A DNA stretch of 37,010 bases, taken from positions 1-37,010 of IMG/VR virus record IMGVR_UViG_3300049489_000385; one strand, 5' to 3'. Below are positions 21,880-30,336 of the stretch, piece after piece. Under the pieces are notes generated by a model, which was given only the letters and a program-made list of their open reading frames with translations, did no database searches and was not told the DNA's origin. Source of the stretch: a virus. Position 1 is the first letter of the stretch; every line of letters starts with the position of its first letter. Position numbers and translations under genes: made by a program.

Positions 21880-22734
21880 ATGGGATTTGTCAGAAAAACA
21901 ACAGGCATTGATTTAACGGGCGGCGGGGTTAGAGACGCGGCAGGTGCGGCGGCTAATATACAAGCTGAATATGGTATGAAGGCAATGGAAGCTTTGCGCG
22001 GTGACCTTGCTCCATTTAGGCAGGTCGGAGAACAATCCGCTAACATGCTATTACAGAGCATTATAGGTGCTCAACCTGAGGAAACTAACCAGGTGTTGAA
22101 TGATCCATTTTTCAGGGCTCTATCAAATCAGCAAAGCCAAGATTTACTTGCACAAAATGCGGCGCTTGGTTTAGGCGGTTCGGGAGGTACAAGAGACGCA
22201 CTAAACAGAAACATGCTTTTGCTAGGACAGCAATTTAGATCTGATGAGCGCAATAGGCAACTCAATAGATTTAATCAGCTCATGGGGATCACAACGATGG
22301 GCCAGAATGCAGCAGCTCAAACCGGATCGGGAAGCGCTAATATTTTGACAGATATAGGCGCGGCAAGGTCTACCGTTCCTATCGTCGGAGCTAATGTTGC
22401 CGCTCAACAAGGTCAGCAGTTGATGGGGCTATTTGGGGCCGCTGGTGCTGGATATATTGGGTCGTCTGCTGCCAGTGCTGGGGGTGGTACTGGCGCGTTG
22501 GCTGCTCTTTTAGGTGGCATGGGGTCAGATAGACGCTTAAAAACAAATATAAAGCGAGTTGGTAATGATGAGCATGGCAACATCTACCGATTTAAATATA
22601 TTGGCGGGAATAATACCTATGAAGGGCGTATGGCTGATGAGCTCAAAGAAATAAGGCCTGATGCTGTCAAAACGCATCCTTCCGGGTATTTGATGGTAAC
22701 TGATGAGTTTAAAGCGAGGTTAGTATGCCACTAA
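21880..22734 (+). CDS. Ejection protein with S74 chaperone-like C-terminus
   Basis: 284 aa. Residues 1-200 are helical and Ala/Gln/Gly-rich with hydrophobic stretches ('GLFGAAGAGYIGSSAASAG'), as in small P22 gp7-type ejection proteins. Residues 216-284 begin SDRRLKTNIKRVG and continue to 'GRMADELKEIRPDAV', the start of the S74 intramolecular chaperone domain usually found at the end of tail fibres. The domain is short, about 69 residues, so self-cleavage is doubtful. GAGG lies upstream. Confidence 0.7.
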   Translation: MGFVRKTTGIDLTGGGVRDAAGAAANIQAEYGMKAMEALRGDLAPFRQVGEQSANMLLQSIIGAQPEETNQVLNDPFFRALSNQQSQDLLAQNAALGLGGSGGTRDALNRNMLLLGQQFRSDERNRQLNRFNQLMGITTMGQNAAAQTGSGSANILTDIGAARSTVPIVGANVAAQQGQQLMGLFGAAGAGYIGSSAASAGGGTGALAALLGGMGSDRRLKTNIKRVGNDEHGNIYRFKYIGGNNTYEGRMADELKEIRPDAVKTHPSGYLMVTDEFKARLVCH

Positions 22735-23948
22735 GACCGGAAATGATTTTAGAAGGGGCGCTTACAGCTCTAGAAAAAGCTCAGCCGGTTACTAATTTGA
22801 TGACTGGCGCTAGCAATATGCAGAAGTTACAGCAAGGGCAGATTCAGAATCAGCTTTTGAGCCAGCAAGCGCAACAAAATAAGGTAATGAATCCGCTATT
22901 ACAGCAAGAAGGAGTTCTGAGCAACCAGCTATCGCAACAAACACTTGATGTTAATCAACAAGCATTGAACGAAGCCCAGAAAAAGCAGTTTATTGGGCAA
23001 TTAGGCATGGCGGCCAAGGTGCTCAAGCCATTTGTTGACCAAGGCGACTTGCTTGGCGCTGCTGGCGCTGTGCGATCATTGCAAGGAATTGGGCTACCAC
23101 CTGAAGTCATGCAAGACATCGATGGAATGATCGCAACCGGCGACATGAGTACGTTGCAACAGCATATTAATGCAATAGAGCAATTTGGAGCTACCTCCAA
23201 CATTCCGAAAATAAAAGCGACCCATTACGATGAAGATGCAGGATGGACGGGTATTACTGACACAGGAGAAGTCTTCGTTAAACCAGTAGCCACAGGTCAA
23301 CCAACACGGATGCAGCGGCGGTTGCAGGAAATGCAGGCGCAAATAGCGACAGAGCAGGCTAAAAGCGGAATACTTGTAGATCAAACAAAACAGGTGGAGC
23401 AGATTAAGCAGCGAGAGGCAAGAGTCTCGGAAATAACCGAAGAGCTAAGCAAGCGAAATAGGGACTGGGCAAGAACAAACACAAAACTTACAGAAGCTTT
23501 ATCCTTAGCTAAGGATGCTACGCAGGGTATTGCGGGTGAAGCCAAGACGAAATTAAGCTCTTTGTTACCTGGAATCGATGTTACAAACGAAGCGGCGTTA
23601 GATTCAGCATTGCAACAATTAGCGCTTGAGCAACTGAGCTCATTTGTTGGTCAAACAACTAATTATGAGTTTGGCGTTGTGCAAAACATAACAGGCAAGC
23701 TCGGGAACTCAAGGGAGGCGAACATAGCGCGGCTGAACTCATTAAAACGCGCAGCGTGGTTTAATCAGCGTGAATATGACCAATTCAAAAACCACGTTAA
23801 GCAGGGCGGAGAGCCTGACGACTTTAGCTTTAATTTTGACGAGCATGTAAAGCTGGGCGAAAAGACATACACGCTTAAAGATATACGGGACACGGCAGCG
23901 GCAAATAATCTAACTATTGAAGATCTGTTCAAGAGGCTTGACAAATAA
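22725..23948 (+). CDS. Internal virion / DNA ejection protein
   Basis: 407 aa, Gln-rich and helical. 'MILEGALTALEKAQPVTNLMTG', then a Q-rich stretch (35-85), a coiled coil (about 200-260, 'EEMQAQIATEQAKSGILVDQTKQVEQIKQREARVSEITEEL'-like), and 'SFVGQTTNYEFGVVQNITGKLGNSREANIARL', a motif shared with P22 gp20-type proteins. It overlaps the previous gene by 10 nt (ATGCCACTAA). It leaves the virion with the DNA (family knowledge). Confidence 0.72.
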   Translation: MPLRPEMILEGALTALEKAQPVTNLMTGASNMQKLQQGQIQNQLLSQQAQQNKVMNPLLQQEGVLSNQLSQQTLDVNQQALNEAQKKQFIGQLGMAAKVLKPFVDQGDLLGAAGAVRSLQGIGLPPEVMQDIDGMIATGDMSTLQQHINAIEQFGATSNIPKIKATHYDEDAGWTGITDTGEVFVKPVATGQPTRMQRRLQEMQAQIATEQAKSGILVDQTKQVEQIKQREARVSEITEELSKRNRDWARTNTKLTEALSLAKDATQGIAGEAKTKLSSLLPGIDVTNEAALDSALQQLALEQLSSFVGQTTNYEFGVVQNITGKLGNSREANIARLNSLKRAAWFNQREYDQFKNHVKQGGEPDDFSFNFDEHVKLGEKTYTLKDIRDTAAANNLTIEDLFKRLDK

Positions 23949-26161
23949 TGCCTATTATCGATCTGGATACTGGCGAATACATGGATGATGCAAAGCTAGC
24001 AGAGTTTGAAGCTAAGCGATTACAGCAACCTAAGTCGTTGCCAACAGAGCAGCAACCATCTGCATCTAGTGAGGTTGGAAGGATTATTGATCTGGATACT
24101 GGCGAATATATCGACCAACAGCAAAAGCAACCAGAAACGCCTATTGATCAAGAGCCTTTACCTACGAACATGGGTGGTCATATGGCTCGATCAAACATGC
24201 AAATAAATCGCAATCGTGAGCTAGAACGCCAAGTTATGCGATATCGCGCAGGTGATTTAAGCAGCTATGATGTTTCACCAGAACAAATGGAGGCAATTAG
24301 GGCAAAGCGTATTGCGGATATCCCTGAAATTACAGGAAGCTTTAAAGAGCTAAGCAATAACCTAGGACTTAAACAAGCGCTAATAGGAATGACGGCTTTT
24401 GACCCTGATGAGTTTGGGGCGATACTGACAAAAGCAGAACCAAAAATAGGGATAGTAACAACGCCAGAAGGCGAACGTTTGGCAATTAATCGCGAAACTA
24501 ATGAAGCTATGTCTATCAATAAAGTCGGCCCTAGTTGGCTTGATGCTATTCAATTAGGCGGCGCGGCGGCCATGTTCACGCCAGCAGGTAGGTTGTCTGG
24601 CATAGGCAAGCAAACCGCAGGAGCGATAGCTACACAATCGGCTATAGAGGGCGCGCAACATCAATTAGGCGGTGAATTTAATCCGGCTGATGTTGCTATA
24701 GCTGGCGCAGCGGTTCCGGTAGTTGCGTTAGGCGGTAAATATTTGGGCGGAAAGTGGCAACTAATGAAGGACAAGATGCGATTAAATAATAATCTAATCG
24801 ACACGGCCACCGGTCTACCAGTTCCAGCATTTGAACGAGCGCTAAAAAAAAGGAATATAGACTTTGGCGCGCTTGTTGATGACATAGATTCGCTACCTAT
24901 TATTAGATCTGCGCGAACACCTGAAGAAACAGTGGATGAAATAATTAAGCATCAGTTAAAGACAGGTAAACGAAGTAACACTCTTTATCAGTTTAGACTT
25001 GAAGACGGCAATATAGTAGATGATTTAGTGGGTAAAGAGGCTGTAAGGCAGGGTTACAAGAAGGGTGACGTAGTTGCCGCAAAGATGGCAGATGAACCAA
25101 CTCGGCGCGAAATGGAGAGGATGCTATTGACCCAGCGCGCCATACATTCAAACTCATCCAAAGCTAAGGATATGAGGCCTTCAGACATCCCAGGTGAGGC
25201 ATTAATGGGCAGATTTGAATATATCAAAAATGACGCCGCCAAAAAAGTTGCTGAATTAAATAAAATCGCCAACAGTGAATTCAATATAGGGAAAAACCTG
25301 ATTGAACATGAATCCACAAAAGGTGGGAGACTGAAGGGTTTACAAATAGATACGACGAATATTGAAAGCAGGCTATTAAAAGAGCTGAACGACCTGAGGA
25401 TTTTTGTACCAGACGGGACGCCGTTACAGGAATTTTTGACAAACAAAGCTACGCATGAATTTGTAGGTTCACAAATCACTAAAGACAAAGCCTCTCAAAA
25501 AGTTATTAAGGACGTTTTCGATATATTGCGCGAACATGGAAATGCAGATGCTTTTACAGCGCATAATATCAAACGCCAGTTAGACGCGATGATTGACTTT
25601 AGAAAACAGTCAAAGGAAGGGCTAACCGAATCAGGCCGAAGGTTTGCAAAGGCGATAAGGCACGAGTTAAATGAATCTATTCGCAAGGTGTCACCTAAAT
25701 ATGCAAGAGTAAACGACGACCTCAGTAAAGCCATAACATCCATGAATAACTTGCAGGAGGCACTAGGCGGGTCAATTCATGTATTTGACGATGGCGCAGA
25801 GCAGGCGGTAGGAACTAAACTAAGGACTCTATTTAGCAACTATTCAACGCGCAAAAATCTAGATAACGCAGTTAATGAGATTGATTCGGTAGCAAGAGAT
25901 CTAGGCGGAAAATTTAATACTGACGTCAAAGATTTGACTAATTTTGCTAGCGTTTTAGATGATAGATTTGGCGCAATTGGTGCACGAAATTCATTTCAAG
26001 GTCGAATTGATTCGACCTTGAATGTTCAATCATTGCGACCGTCCCAAATAGTTAAAGATAAAGTTGCAAAAGAAGCTATGGCAAAAATTGAATCAATGCA
26101 GAATATAAACGATACCCAAGCGTTTAACGTAATGCAGAAAATATTGAGAGGTCAAAAATAA
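23948..26161 (+). CDS. Large internal virion / ejection protein
   Basis: 737 aa. The N-terminus carries the repeat IIDLDTGEY twice (residues 3-11 and about 46-54), also duplicated in DNA (23953 and 24083). A hydrophobic Gly/Ala region (about 205-275) is followed by a long helical C-terminal half ('MLLTQRAIHSNSSKAKDMRP', 'VARDLGGKFNTDVKDLTNFA'). It is last of the three ejection genes, in the place of P22 gp16, which helps DNA cross the membranes. No lytic domain is visible. Confidence 0.68.
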   Translation: MPIIDLDTGEYMDDAKLAEFEAKRLQQPKSLPTEQQPSASSEVGRIIDLDTGEYIDQQQKQPETPIDQEPLPTNMGGHMARSNMQINRNRELERQVMRYRAGDLSSYDVSPEQMEAIRAKRIADIPEITGSFKELSNNLGLKQALIGMTAFDPDEFGAILTKAEPKIGIVTTPEGERLAINRETNEAMSINKVGPSWLDAIQLGGAAAMFTPAGRLSGIGKQTAGAIATQSAIEGAQHQLGGEFNPADVAIAGAAVPVVALGGKYLGGKWQLMKDKMRLNNNLIDTATGLPVPAFERALKKRNIDFGALVDDIDSLPIIRSARTPEETVDEIIKHQLKTGKRSNTLYQFRLEDGNIVDDLVGKEAVRQGYKKGDVVAAKMADEPTRREMERMLLTQRAIHSNSSKAKDMRPSDIPGEALMGRFEYIKNDAAKKVAELNKIANSEFNIGKNLIEHESTKGGRLKGLQIDTTNIESRLLKELNDLRIFVPDGTPLQEFLTNKATHEFVGSQITKDKASQKVIKDVFDILREHGNADAFTAHNIKRQLDAMIDFRKQSKEGLTESGRRFAKAIRHELNESIRKVSPKYARVNDDLSKAITSMNNLQEALGGSIHVFDDGAEQAVGTKLRTLFSNYSTRKNLDNAVNEIDSVARDLGGKFNTDVKDLTNFASVLDDRFGAIGARNSFQGRIDSTLNVQSLRPSQIVKDKVAKEAMAKIESMQNINDTQAFNVMQKILRGQK

Positions 26162-28125
26162 TGGCGTGGACACCAATCAGCAATACGGCTATCCAGTATT
26201 CAAAGCTAGCCGCTGGAACGTCAGCAGATGGCTATTATCTCAAATTTTACGCAGATGGAACGACGACGCCCATCAGCATGGCAACCGACTCGACAGGCGG
26301 CACAACGCTCGCTAAATGCGCTTTAAATTCGCTCGGTTACCCTGTAAACGGATCTAATGCGGTATTTATACCACACATTGATCAAACGTATAAGCTGGCG
26401 CTTTACACAAATGCGACTGATGCAGATGCGAACACGCTCGCAAATGCAGTATGGGTTATTGATGATTTAATACAAACTGACCACAGTTTACGGGAGGAAC
26501 TAGCGGCGACTGGTGGGTTATTGTTAATTGGCAACGTTGCCACAGTCGCTGAACTGGTAACACTATCCCCATCATCTGGCGATACCGTTGAAACGGTTAG
26601 CTACTATGCGAGCACGATACCAAGTGGTAGTGGAAAATATACCGCTGCTACGCTGGCAGATATTAGGACTGCTAAAGGTGACGGCGGGTGGGTTCCTGAT
26701 GAGTTGATAGATCATACTGCTGCTAATGGGCTGGTATGGATGTTGCAACACAATGGTGAGATTAATTTATATCAAGCTGGTGCTGTTGGGGATAATACGA
26801 CTGATGACTACGATTCAATAGATGCGGTTTTTCAGTTAACTAACGTAAAGGCAATCATACCCCAGTCTACATTTTTGATTAACACCGGATTAACAGCACC
26901 GTTATGCGAATCGGTGGGTGGATACGGGATCAACGTTTCAACTATTAGAGCTGGAAATGGTGTCACTAAAGCTCTGTCAATAAAGACAAGCGCTCCTAGC
27001 CACTTGCATGATTTTCAGATAACGGGCAACGCAACAACTAATGCTAAAGGATTATATGTAGGTGACGCAACGCTAACCGCTCACATTGCAATGGATAGAG
27101 TTGCAGTAAGAAATTTCACAGGCACTGGTGCGGTAGGTCTATATGTTTTGGACGGAGTAGCAATTGATTATAACCATTGCGAATTTACCGGAAGTACCAG
27201 AAATATAAGAGCTGATGCGGCAGTTGTGACAAATGGCGCTCCGACTACACAAGTGTTCAGTGGTGGTCTATGCGCAGACGCAACAGAAGAAGGTGCATAC
27301 CTGACTGGTGCGAGTCAATTTATATTTACTGATCAGTTCGTTTTCCAGAACAATAGTAAGCATGGGCTTTTAGCCGAAATTGATACAGGATCGAACGTAG
27401 TAGATTTAGACTTGAATGGATGCTATTTTGAAGGGAATTACGGATCTACGACAACGGAGTACCAAGCGAAAGTAATCGGGACAGCAGCAGCTACAGCTAG
27501 AGTTAAATTTAGACATAATTTTTTCAACGGTAGTGGGTCGACTGCTAAATCAATTCACATTACCGGATCAAATTGCCGTGAATGCCAGCTAGATAATAAC
27601 CAAGTTCCCAACTTAACAGGTCAAATTTTAGTTGACGGATCGGCACAAGGGAGGTCTATAAACTGGCCAGGTAATCTGGCAGAGACAGTACTAACAATCA
27701 CAGATCCAACGTTGTTTTATAATACGGCGACGTTTGAAACAGAATGGTCGGCGTGGACTCCGACATACGCCAGTTCAGTTGGTAACGCTGCTACGTCTTT
27801 TACTGGCGCTGGAACTGTTACAACATCGCTTGCGCGGTGGAAACGTATAGGTAAAACACTACACATGGTTGTTAGTTTTGGGGCCACATTAAACGCGGTG
27901 ACTCCGACATATTTGAGCTTTACACTACCAAACGGGTATTCCGCAAAAACTGCAATAATGTATACTCCGGCATCTGTTCTTGATAACACTACGTATTTAG
28001 GGACTGGGGTAGTTTCGACAGCTGGAACAACAGCTATCCGCGTCTATAAGAGTTTAGCTGCCCCAGCGTTTACGTCAGGATCTGCGGTAGAGTGTAACGT
28101 AATTTTCACAATTGAAATTGTGTGA
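26161..28125 (+). CDS. Tailspike with right-handed beta-helix
   Basis: 654 aa. Residues 1-105 (MAWTPISNTAIQYSKLAAGT.., 'YYLKFYADGTTTPI', 'QTYKLALYTNATDADAN..VWVIDDL') form the virion-binding head domain. 'AVGDNTTDDYDSIDAVFQ' opens a pectate-lyase-like beta-helix to about residue 500. The C-terminal 130 residues ('WTPTYASSVGNAAT..FTLPNGYSAKTAIM') are a beta-sandwich trimer domain. It probably binds, and may cleave, host surface polysaccharide. The last codons form a dyad, CACAATT/AATTGTG. Confidence 0.82.
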   Translation: MAWTPISNTAIQYSKLAAGTSADGYYLKFYADGTTTPISMATDSTGGTTLAKCALNSLGYPVNGSNAVFIPHIDQTYKLALYTNATDADANTLANAVWVIDDLIQTDHSLREELAATGGLLLIGNVATVAELVTLSPSSGDTVETVSYYASTIPSGSGKYTAATLADIRTAKGDGGWVPDELIDHTAANGLVWMLQHNGEINLYQAGAVGDNTTDDYDSIDAVFQLTNVKAIIPQSTFLINTGLTAPLCESVGGYGINVSTIRAGNGVTKALSIKTSAPSHLHDFQITGNATTNAKGLYVGDATLTAHIAMDRVAVRNFTGTGAVGLYVLDGVAIDYNHCEFTGSTRNIRADAAVVTNGAPTTQVFSGGLCADATEEGAYLTGASQFIFTDQFVFQNNSKHGLLAEIDTGSNVVDLDLNGCYFEGNYGSTTTEYQAKVIGTAAATARVKFRHNFFNGSGSTAKSIHITGSNCRECQLDNNQVPNLTGQILVDGSAQGRSINWPGNLAETVLTITDPTLFYNTATFETEWSAWTPTYASSVGNAATSFTGAGTVTTSLARWKRIGKTLHMVVSFGATLNAVTPTYLSFTLPNGYSAKTAIMYTPASVLDNTTYLGTGVVSTAGTTAIRVYKSLAAPAFTSGSAVECNVIFTIEIV

Positions 28126-28165
28126 GGCGTATGGTTTAAAAAATATCAATTGAGGATGCTGTAGC

Positions 28166-28489
28166 ATGATTGATAAACGATCCACCGACCCTAGGTTTGA
28201 AATGCTTGCGCAGAAAATAGACTTTCATGATGAGAAACTAACCAACCACATTACTGAATTTGATCGCCATATTCAGCGCGAAGAAGCACAAGACAAGCTG
28301 TTAGTCGAAGCGATAGACCGGCTAAGCACCGGTCACGATAAGCTAGTAGCCATAGCTGAAGCCAACAAAGAGTCGTGGCAGGTATGGTTTGATATCCATA
28401 CCACCACAAACAGGCTAAGGCGGTTTGCCTTGTGGCTTGGAGGCTTTGGGCTTTTTGCCGGGTTTGTCACTTGGTGTTTAGTTAAGTGA
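28166..28489 (+). CDS. Coiled-coil protein with C-terminal membrane helix
   Basis: 107 aa. Charged coiled-coil N-terminus (MIDKRSTDPRFEMLAQKIDFHDEKL..), then 'RRFALWLGGFGLFAGFVTWCLVK', one TM helix at about 84-105. This tail-anchored form after the tailspike suits a lysis-timing or holin-like protein, or a virion accessory. GAGGATGCTGTAGC precedes the ATG. Its 3' end overlaps the convergent gene at 28482 by 8 nt. Confidence 0.65.
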   Translation: MIDKRSTDPRFEMLAQKIDFHDEKLTNHITEFDRHIQREEAQDKLLVEAIDRLSTGHDKLVAIAEANKESWQVWFDIHTTTNRLRRFALWLGGFGLFAGFVTWCLVK

Positions 28490-28616
28490 CACAAAAGCTT
28501 ATTTGTGATATTGGCTCGCCTTTGATCACCAAAGTGATATGAACAACATCGTCAACTTGATCAACGTCAAGCTTGATGTTGTCTTTTAACCAGTCGATTA
28601 TCATTTGCTCACTCAT
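28482..28616 (-). CDS. Small hypothetical protein
   Basis: 44 aa, MSEQMIIDWLKDNIKLDVDQ.., a helix followed by two beta strands ('VVHITLVIKGEPISQISFCVT'). The start overlaps the upstream stop (ATGA). It is the last gene of the leftward block and meets the rightward 28166-28489 gene tail to tail with an 8-nt overlap. Function unknown. Confidence 0.65.
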   Translation of the reverse strand: MSEQMIIDWLKDNIKLDVDQVDDVVHITLVIKGEPISQISFCVT

Positions 28617-28849
28617 ATGTAATCAACTTCTTCGACATTATCCATAGTCGTGTTCTCGACGGCAGTTAACTGTTTCTGTAGCTCGACTATCTGTGCTCTG
28701 ATATCGATCTTTGCACCAAGTATTGCGCCGTCAAGGGTTGTGTAGCAGTGCTGTTTTTCACCCTCTGATTTCGATGAAAATGGAAATTCATCGACTTTCA
28801 CTCTTTGAATAGTGCCAATGTTGTTCCAGTCCCAATAATATAACCACAT
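28613..28849 (-). CDS. Hypothetical protein
   Basis: 78 aa, AGGAG 8 nt before the ATG. The aromatic N-terminus (MWLYYWDWNNIGTIQRVKVD) is followed by a helical heptad region 'GAKIDIRAQIVELQKQLTAVEN'. Translationally coupled to the 44-aa gene downstream. No family recognised. Confidence 0.7.
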   Translation of the reverse strand: MWLYYWDWNNIGTIQRVKVDEFPFSSKSEGEKQHCYTTLDGAILGAKIDIRAQIVELQKQLTAVENTTMDNVEEVDYI

Positions 28850-28875
28850 TTCATATTCTCCTATATTTTCAGTGA

Positions 28876-29142
28876 TTAAAAATTAGCGTTGTAAAATTGC
28901 TCGATCATCTGATCAAACTTCTCTTTTGATACCTGCATACCCTCGCCGTCTGGGCGTTGTATCCAAAATGACCCATCGCCACAGTCTGTTATTGTGAAAT
29001 TTGGTGTTTCAATAAAGTCTTTCAAAGCTCCATCCAAAATGACCCATATTGCCTTCAGTTCAAAGCGCAAGACTCTTGCCGCAGTACGTAGCGGCTGGCT
29101 TGTATTAGAGCTTTCGCTCAAGTCTGCGCGACGCCAACCCAC
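28876..29142 (-). CDS. Hypothetical protein with unclear start
   Basis: The C-terminal half ('DFIETPNFTITDCGDGSFWIQRPDGEGMQVSKEKFDQMIEQFYN') looks like a real small beta-helix protein. The GTG at 29142 has no SD, and a TTG near 29025 with GGAG close by is an alternative. The 16-mer ATCCAAAATGACCCAT occurs twice within the frame (28961-28976, 29032-29047), 71 bp apart and in different reading frames. The 5' part may therefore be a recombined remnant. Confidence 0.5.
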   Translation of the reverse strand: MGWRRADLSESSNTSQPLRTAARVLRFELKAIWVILDGALKDFIETPNFTITDCGDGSFWIQRPDGEGMQVSKEKFDQMIEQFYNANF

Positions 29143-29190
29143 GCTTGACAGAGTCTTGCTAAATAAATCTATAGTGCCGCCGATTATCCC

Positions 29191-29362
29191 TCAAAACAAT
29201 GTTTCGTCAGAATATTGGGCTCGTTTATTCCACCACTCCAATGTAAAAAGTCGTTCGTCCCTGCCAACCGGTGATAACTCGCATTCTTGGTTGCTACACC
29301 ATGCGTAAAAAACAGACTCGCACGGACTATCACCTTCTATTCAAATTGATGCCTTTGCGCAT
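29191..29362 (-). pseudogene. Small gene with a single-base frameshift
   Basis: ATG at 29362 (GGGAG 9 nt upstream) gives MRKGINL. After one extra A the other frame continues IEGDSPCESVFYAWCSNQEC.. to TGA at 29193-29191. The span of 172 bp is 3n+1, as expected for one inserted base. The product would be about 56 aa with two Cys and 'LEWWNKRAQYSDETLF'. The 29194-29434 interval otherwise has only this remnant and GC-rich hairpins. Confidence 0.5.
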
Positions 29363-29434
29363 ACGGGGCGGCTCCCGTTTCGCTCGCTCCGGCTCCCCAG
29401 AGCTTATTAAGCAATGCGCTTGCCAGCGAAATCG

Positions 29435-29668
29435 TTAATCTTTATTAGTTACCTTCAACTTGTCGATATGGGCCGCGAGGCCTAGGCCTAGGCATAGGTA
29501 TTGCAAATCCTCGAAATTGACATAAGGACAATGCACATAGTCATTCACTAGCGCAAAACTCAGCTCGGCGGGCATTGTCATGCCCTCTTGAGTTTCGGTT
29601 AGCACCTTGCCGGTTTGATCCATCGTTAAATAGTTTTCGTTCCATCGTCGTCTAGTCAATTTCGTCAT
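29435..29668 (-). CDS. Hypothetical protein
   Basis: 77 aa, MTKLTRRRWNENYLTMDQTG.., GCGGA 6 nt upstream. The mixed sequence 'PAELSFALVNDYVHCPYVNFEDLQYLCLGLGLAAHIDKL' contains a Leu/Gly-rich helix. The start overlaps the headless frame upstream. No family recognised. An attC-like site at its end is not convincing. Confidence 0.6.
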   Translation of the reverse strand: MTKLTRRRWNENYLTMDQTGKVLTETQEGMTMPAELSFALVNDYVHCPYVNFEDLQYLCLGLGLAAHIDKLKVTNKD

Positions 29669-29670
29669 TT

Positions 29671-29781
29671 TGTTCCGCCCAATGTAGGAACGCTTCTTTT
29701 TTGCTGATTGGTGCCCCTAGCGTTCCGTCTTCTTGCAGTATTAGATAAACCGCATCGCTGTGGACAAGCCGTTGTGCTTGG
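29671..29781 (-). pseudogene. Headless small frame
   Basis: An open frame reads ..QRLVHSDAVYLILQEDGTLG then APISKKEAFLHWAEQNDEID and stop, but it opens at the stop of the previous gene and has no start codon or SD. It follows the degenerate cassette-end at 29760-29789 and looks like the tail of a gene whose beginning was replaced by recombination. Confidence 0.4.
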
Positions 29782-29783
29782 GG

Positions 29784-29966
29784 TTATGTTCCAAAATGCT
29801 CAACGCACTTGGCGTAAACCGACTTTATAGAATCAATTGATATTCTAACGTCAATTTCACCTTCAGGGCCAAGTTTTACGGTTTGATAAAACTTCCCAGA
29901 AAACACCTTTTTCAAATCATCGTCTGACAGTTTACGCGGCATCATCACCGTGTTTGTTTCGCTCAT
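29784..29966 (-). CDS. Hypothetical protein, paralogue of the 30331-30576 product
   Basis: 60 aa. 'ETNTVMMPRKL' at the start and 'IKSVYAKCVEHFGT' at the end match 'ETKTVMMPRAL' and 'IKAIYAKCVEHFGT' in the cassette gene at 30331-30576; the middle differs and lacks the Cys motif. GGAAGG precedes the ATG. Its stop lies in ACATAAC followed by CCC, like attC site C, but no matching R' follows (the hairpin CAAGC/GCTTG remains). Confidence 0.65.
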   Translation of the reverse strand: MSETNTVMMPRKLSDDDLKKVFSGKFYQTVKLGPEGEIDVRISIDSIKSVYAKCVEHFGT

Positions 29967-30019
29967 AAGCGCCTTCCAACTTCAATAAATTTCGCGTTTC
30001 GCCCACTTATACGACAATC

Positions 30020-30064
30020 GTATAACACCTAAAATTGCGATTGTCGTCTAATAAAGTGTTAGGC
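30020..30064 (-). other. attC-like site D (degenerate)
   Basis: R'' is GCCTAAC (30064-30058) and holds the TAA of the 68-aa gene. It is the exact complement of R' of site C. A GTTATAC at 30026-30020 could be R', giving a 45-nt site, but the inner arms then pair poorly. Alternatively, perfect 10-bp arms ACGACAATCG/CGATTGTCGT (30011-30020, 30038-30047) extend the site to 30001, where R' reads AGTGGGC and has lost GTT. Confidence 0.5.
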
Positions 30065-30265
30065 GCTAATGTTTTTCTTCGGCACTAGAAATGCTTTATC
30101 TTCGTAAAATTCAATAGGCTTTTGATCTGTAAACGAAGGAATCATAACTACCGCTGTCATGTTCGACGGTAAGTTTTTACATAAAACAATAAAATTCAGC
30201 AGAACAGGTTCTTTCCCTGCTAGCCACTCTATTATCTTTAATTTCCACATAGGCAAGTTGTTCAT
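30059..30265 (-). CDS. Cassette gene, hypothetical protein
   Basis: 68 aa, MNNLPMWKLKIIEWLAGKEP.., with a beta-rich middle ('VLLNFIVLCKNLPSNMTAVVMIP') and basic end. AGGAGAG precedes the ATG by a few bases. The gene begins 30 nt after the R' of site C, and its stop codon lies in R'' of site D, the usual plan of a one-gene integron cassette. No family recognised. Confidence 0.7.
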   Translation of the reverse strand: MNNLPMWKLKIIEWLAGKEPVLLNFIVLCKNLPSNMTAVVMIPSFTDQKPIEFYEDKAFLVPKKNISA

Positions 30266-30289
30266 TTTCTCTCCTAAACTTTAATAAAA

Positions 30290-30336
30290 GCCTAACAAGG
30301 CATTCCAGCGTATGCCCGCTGAATGCGGGGTTATGT
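30290..30336 (-). other. attC-like site C
   Basis: On the minus strand: R'' ACATAAC (containing the stop of the gene), CCC, L'' GCATTCAGCG, loop GGCATA, L' CGCTGGAATGC, CTT, R' GTTAGGC (consensus GTTRRRY). L' has one extra G against L'', the extrahelical base used by integrases for strand choice. This is the clearest of the four sites, 47 nt. Confidence 0.8.

Noticed and set aside
28166-28489. Definite holin
   Set aside because: Only one C-terminal TM helix and a long charged coiled coil; topology alone does not decide between holin, spanin partner and virion protein.
29752-29790. Complete fifth attC site after the 29784-29966 gene
   Set aside because: R'' ACATAAC and a 5-bp hairpin are present, but no GTTRRRY-like R' follows; kept only as a degenerate remnant.
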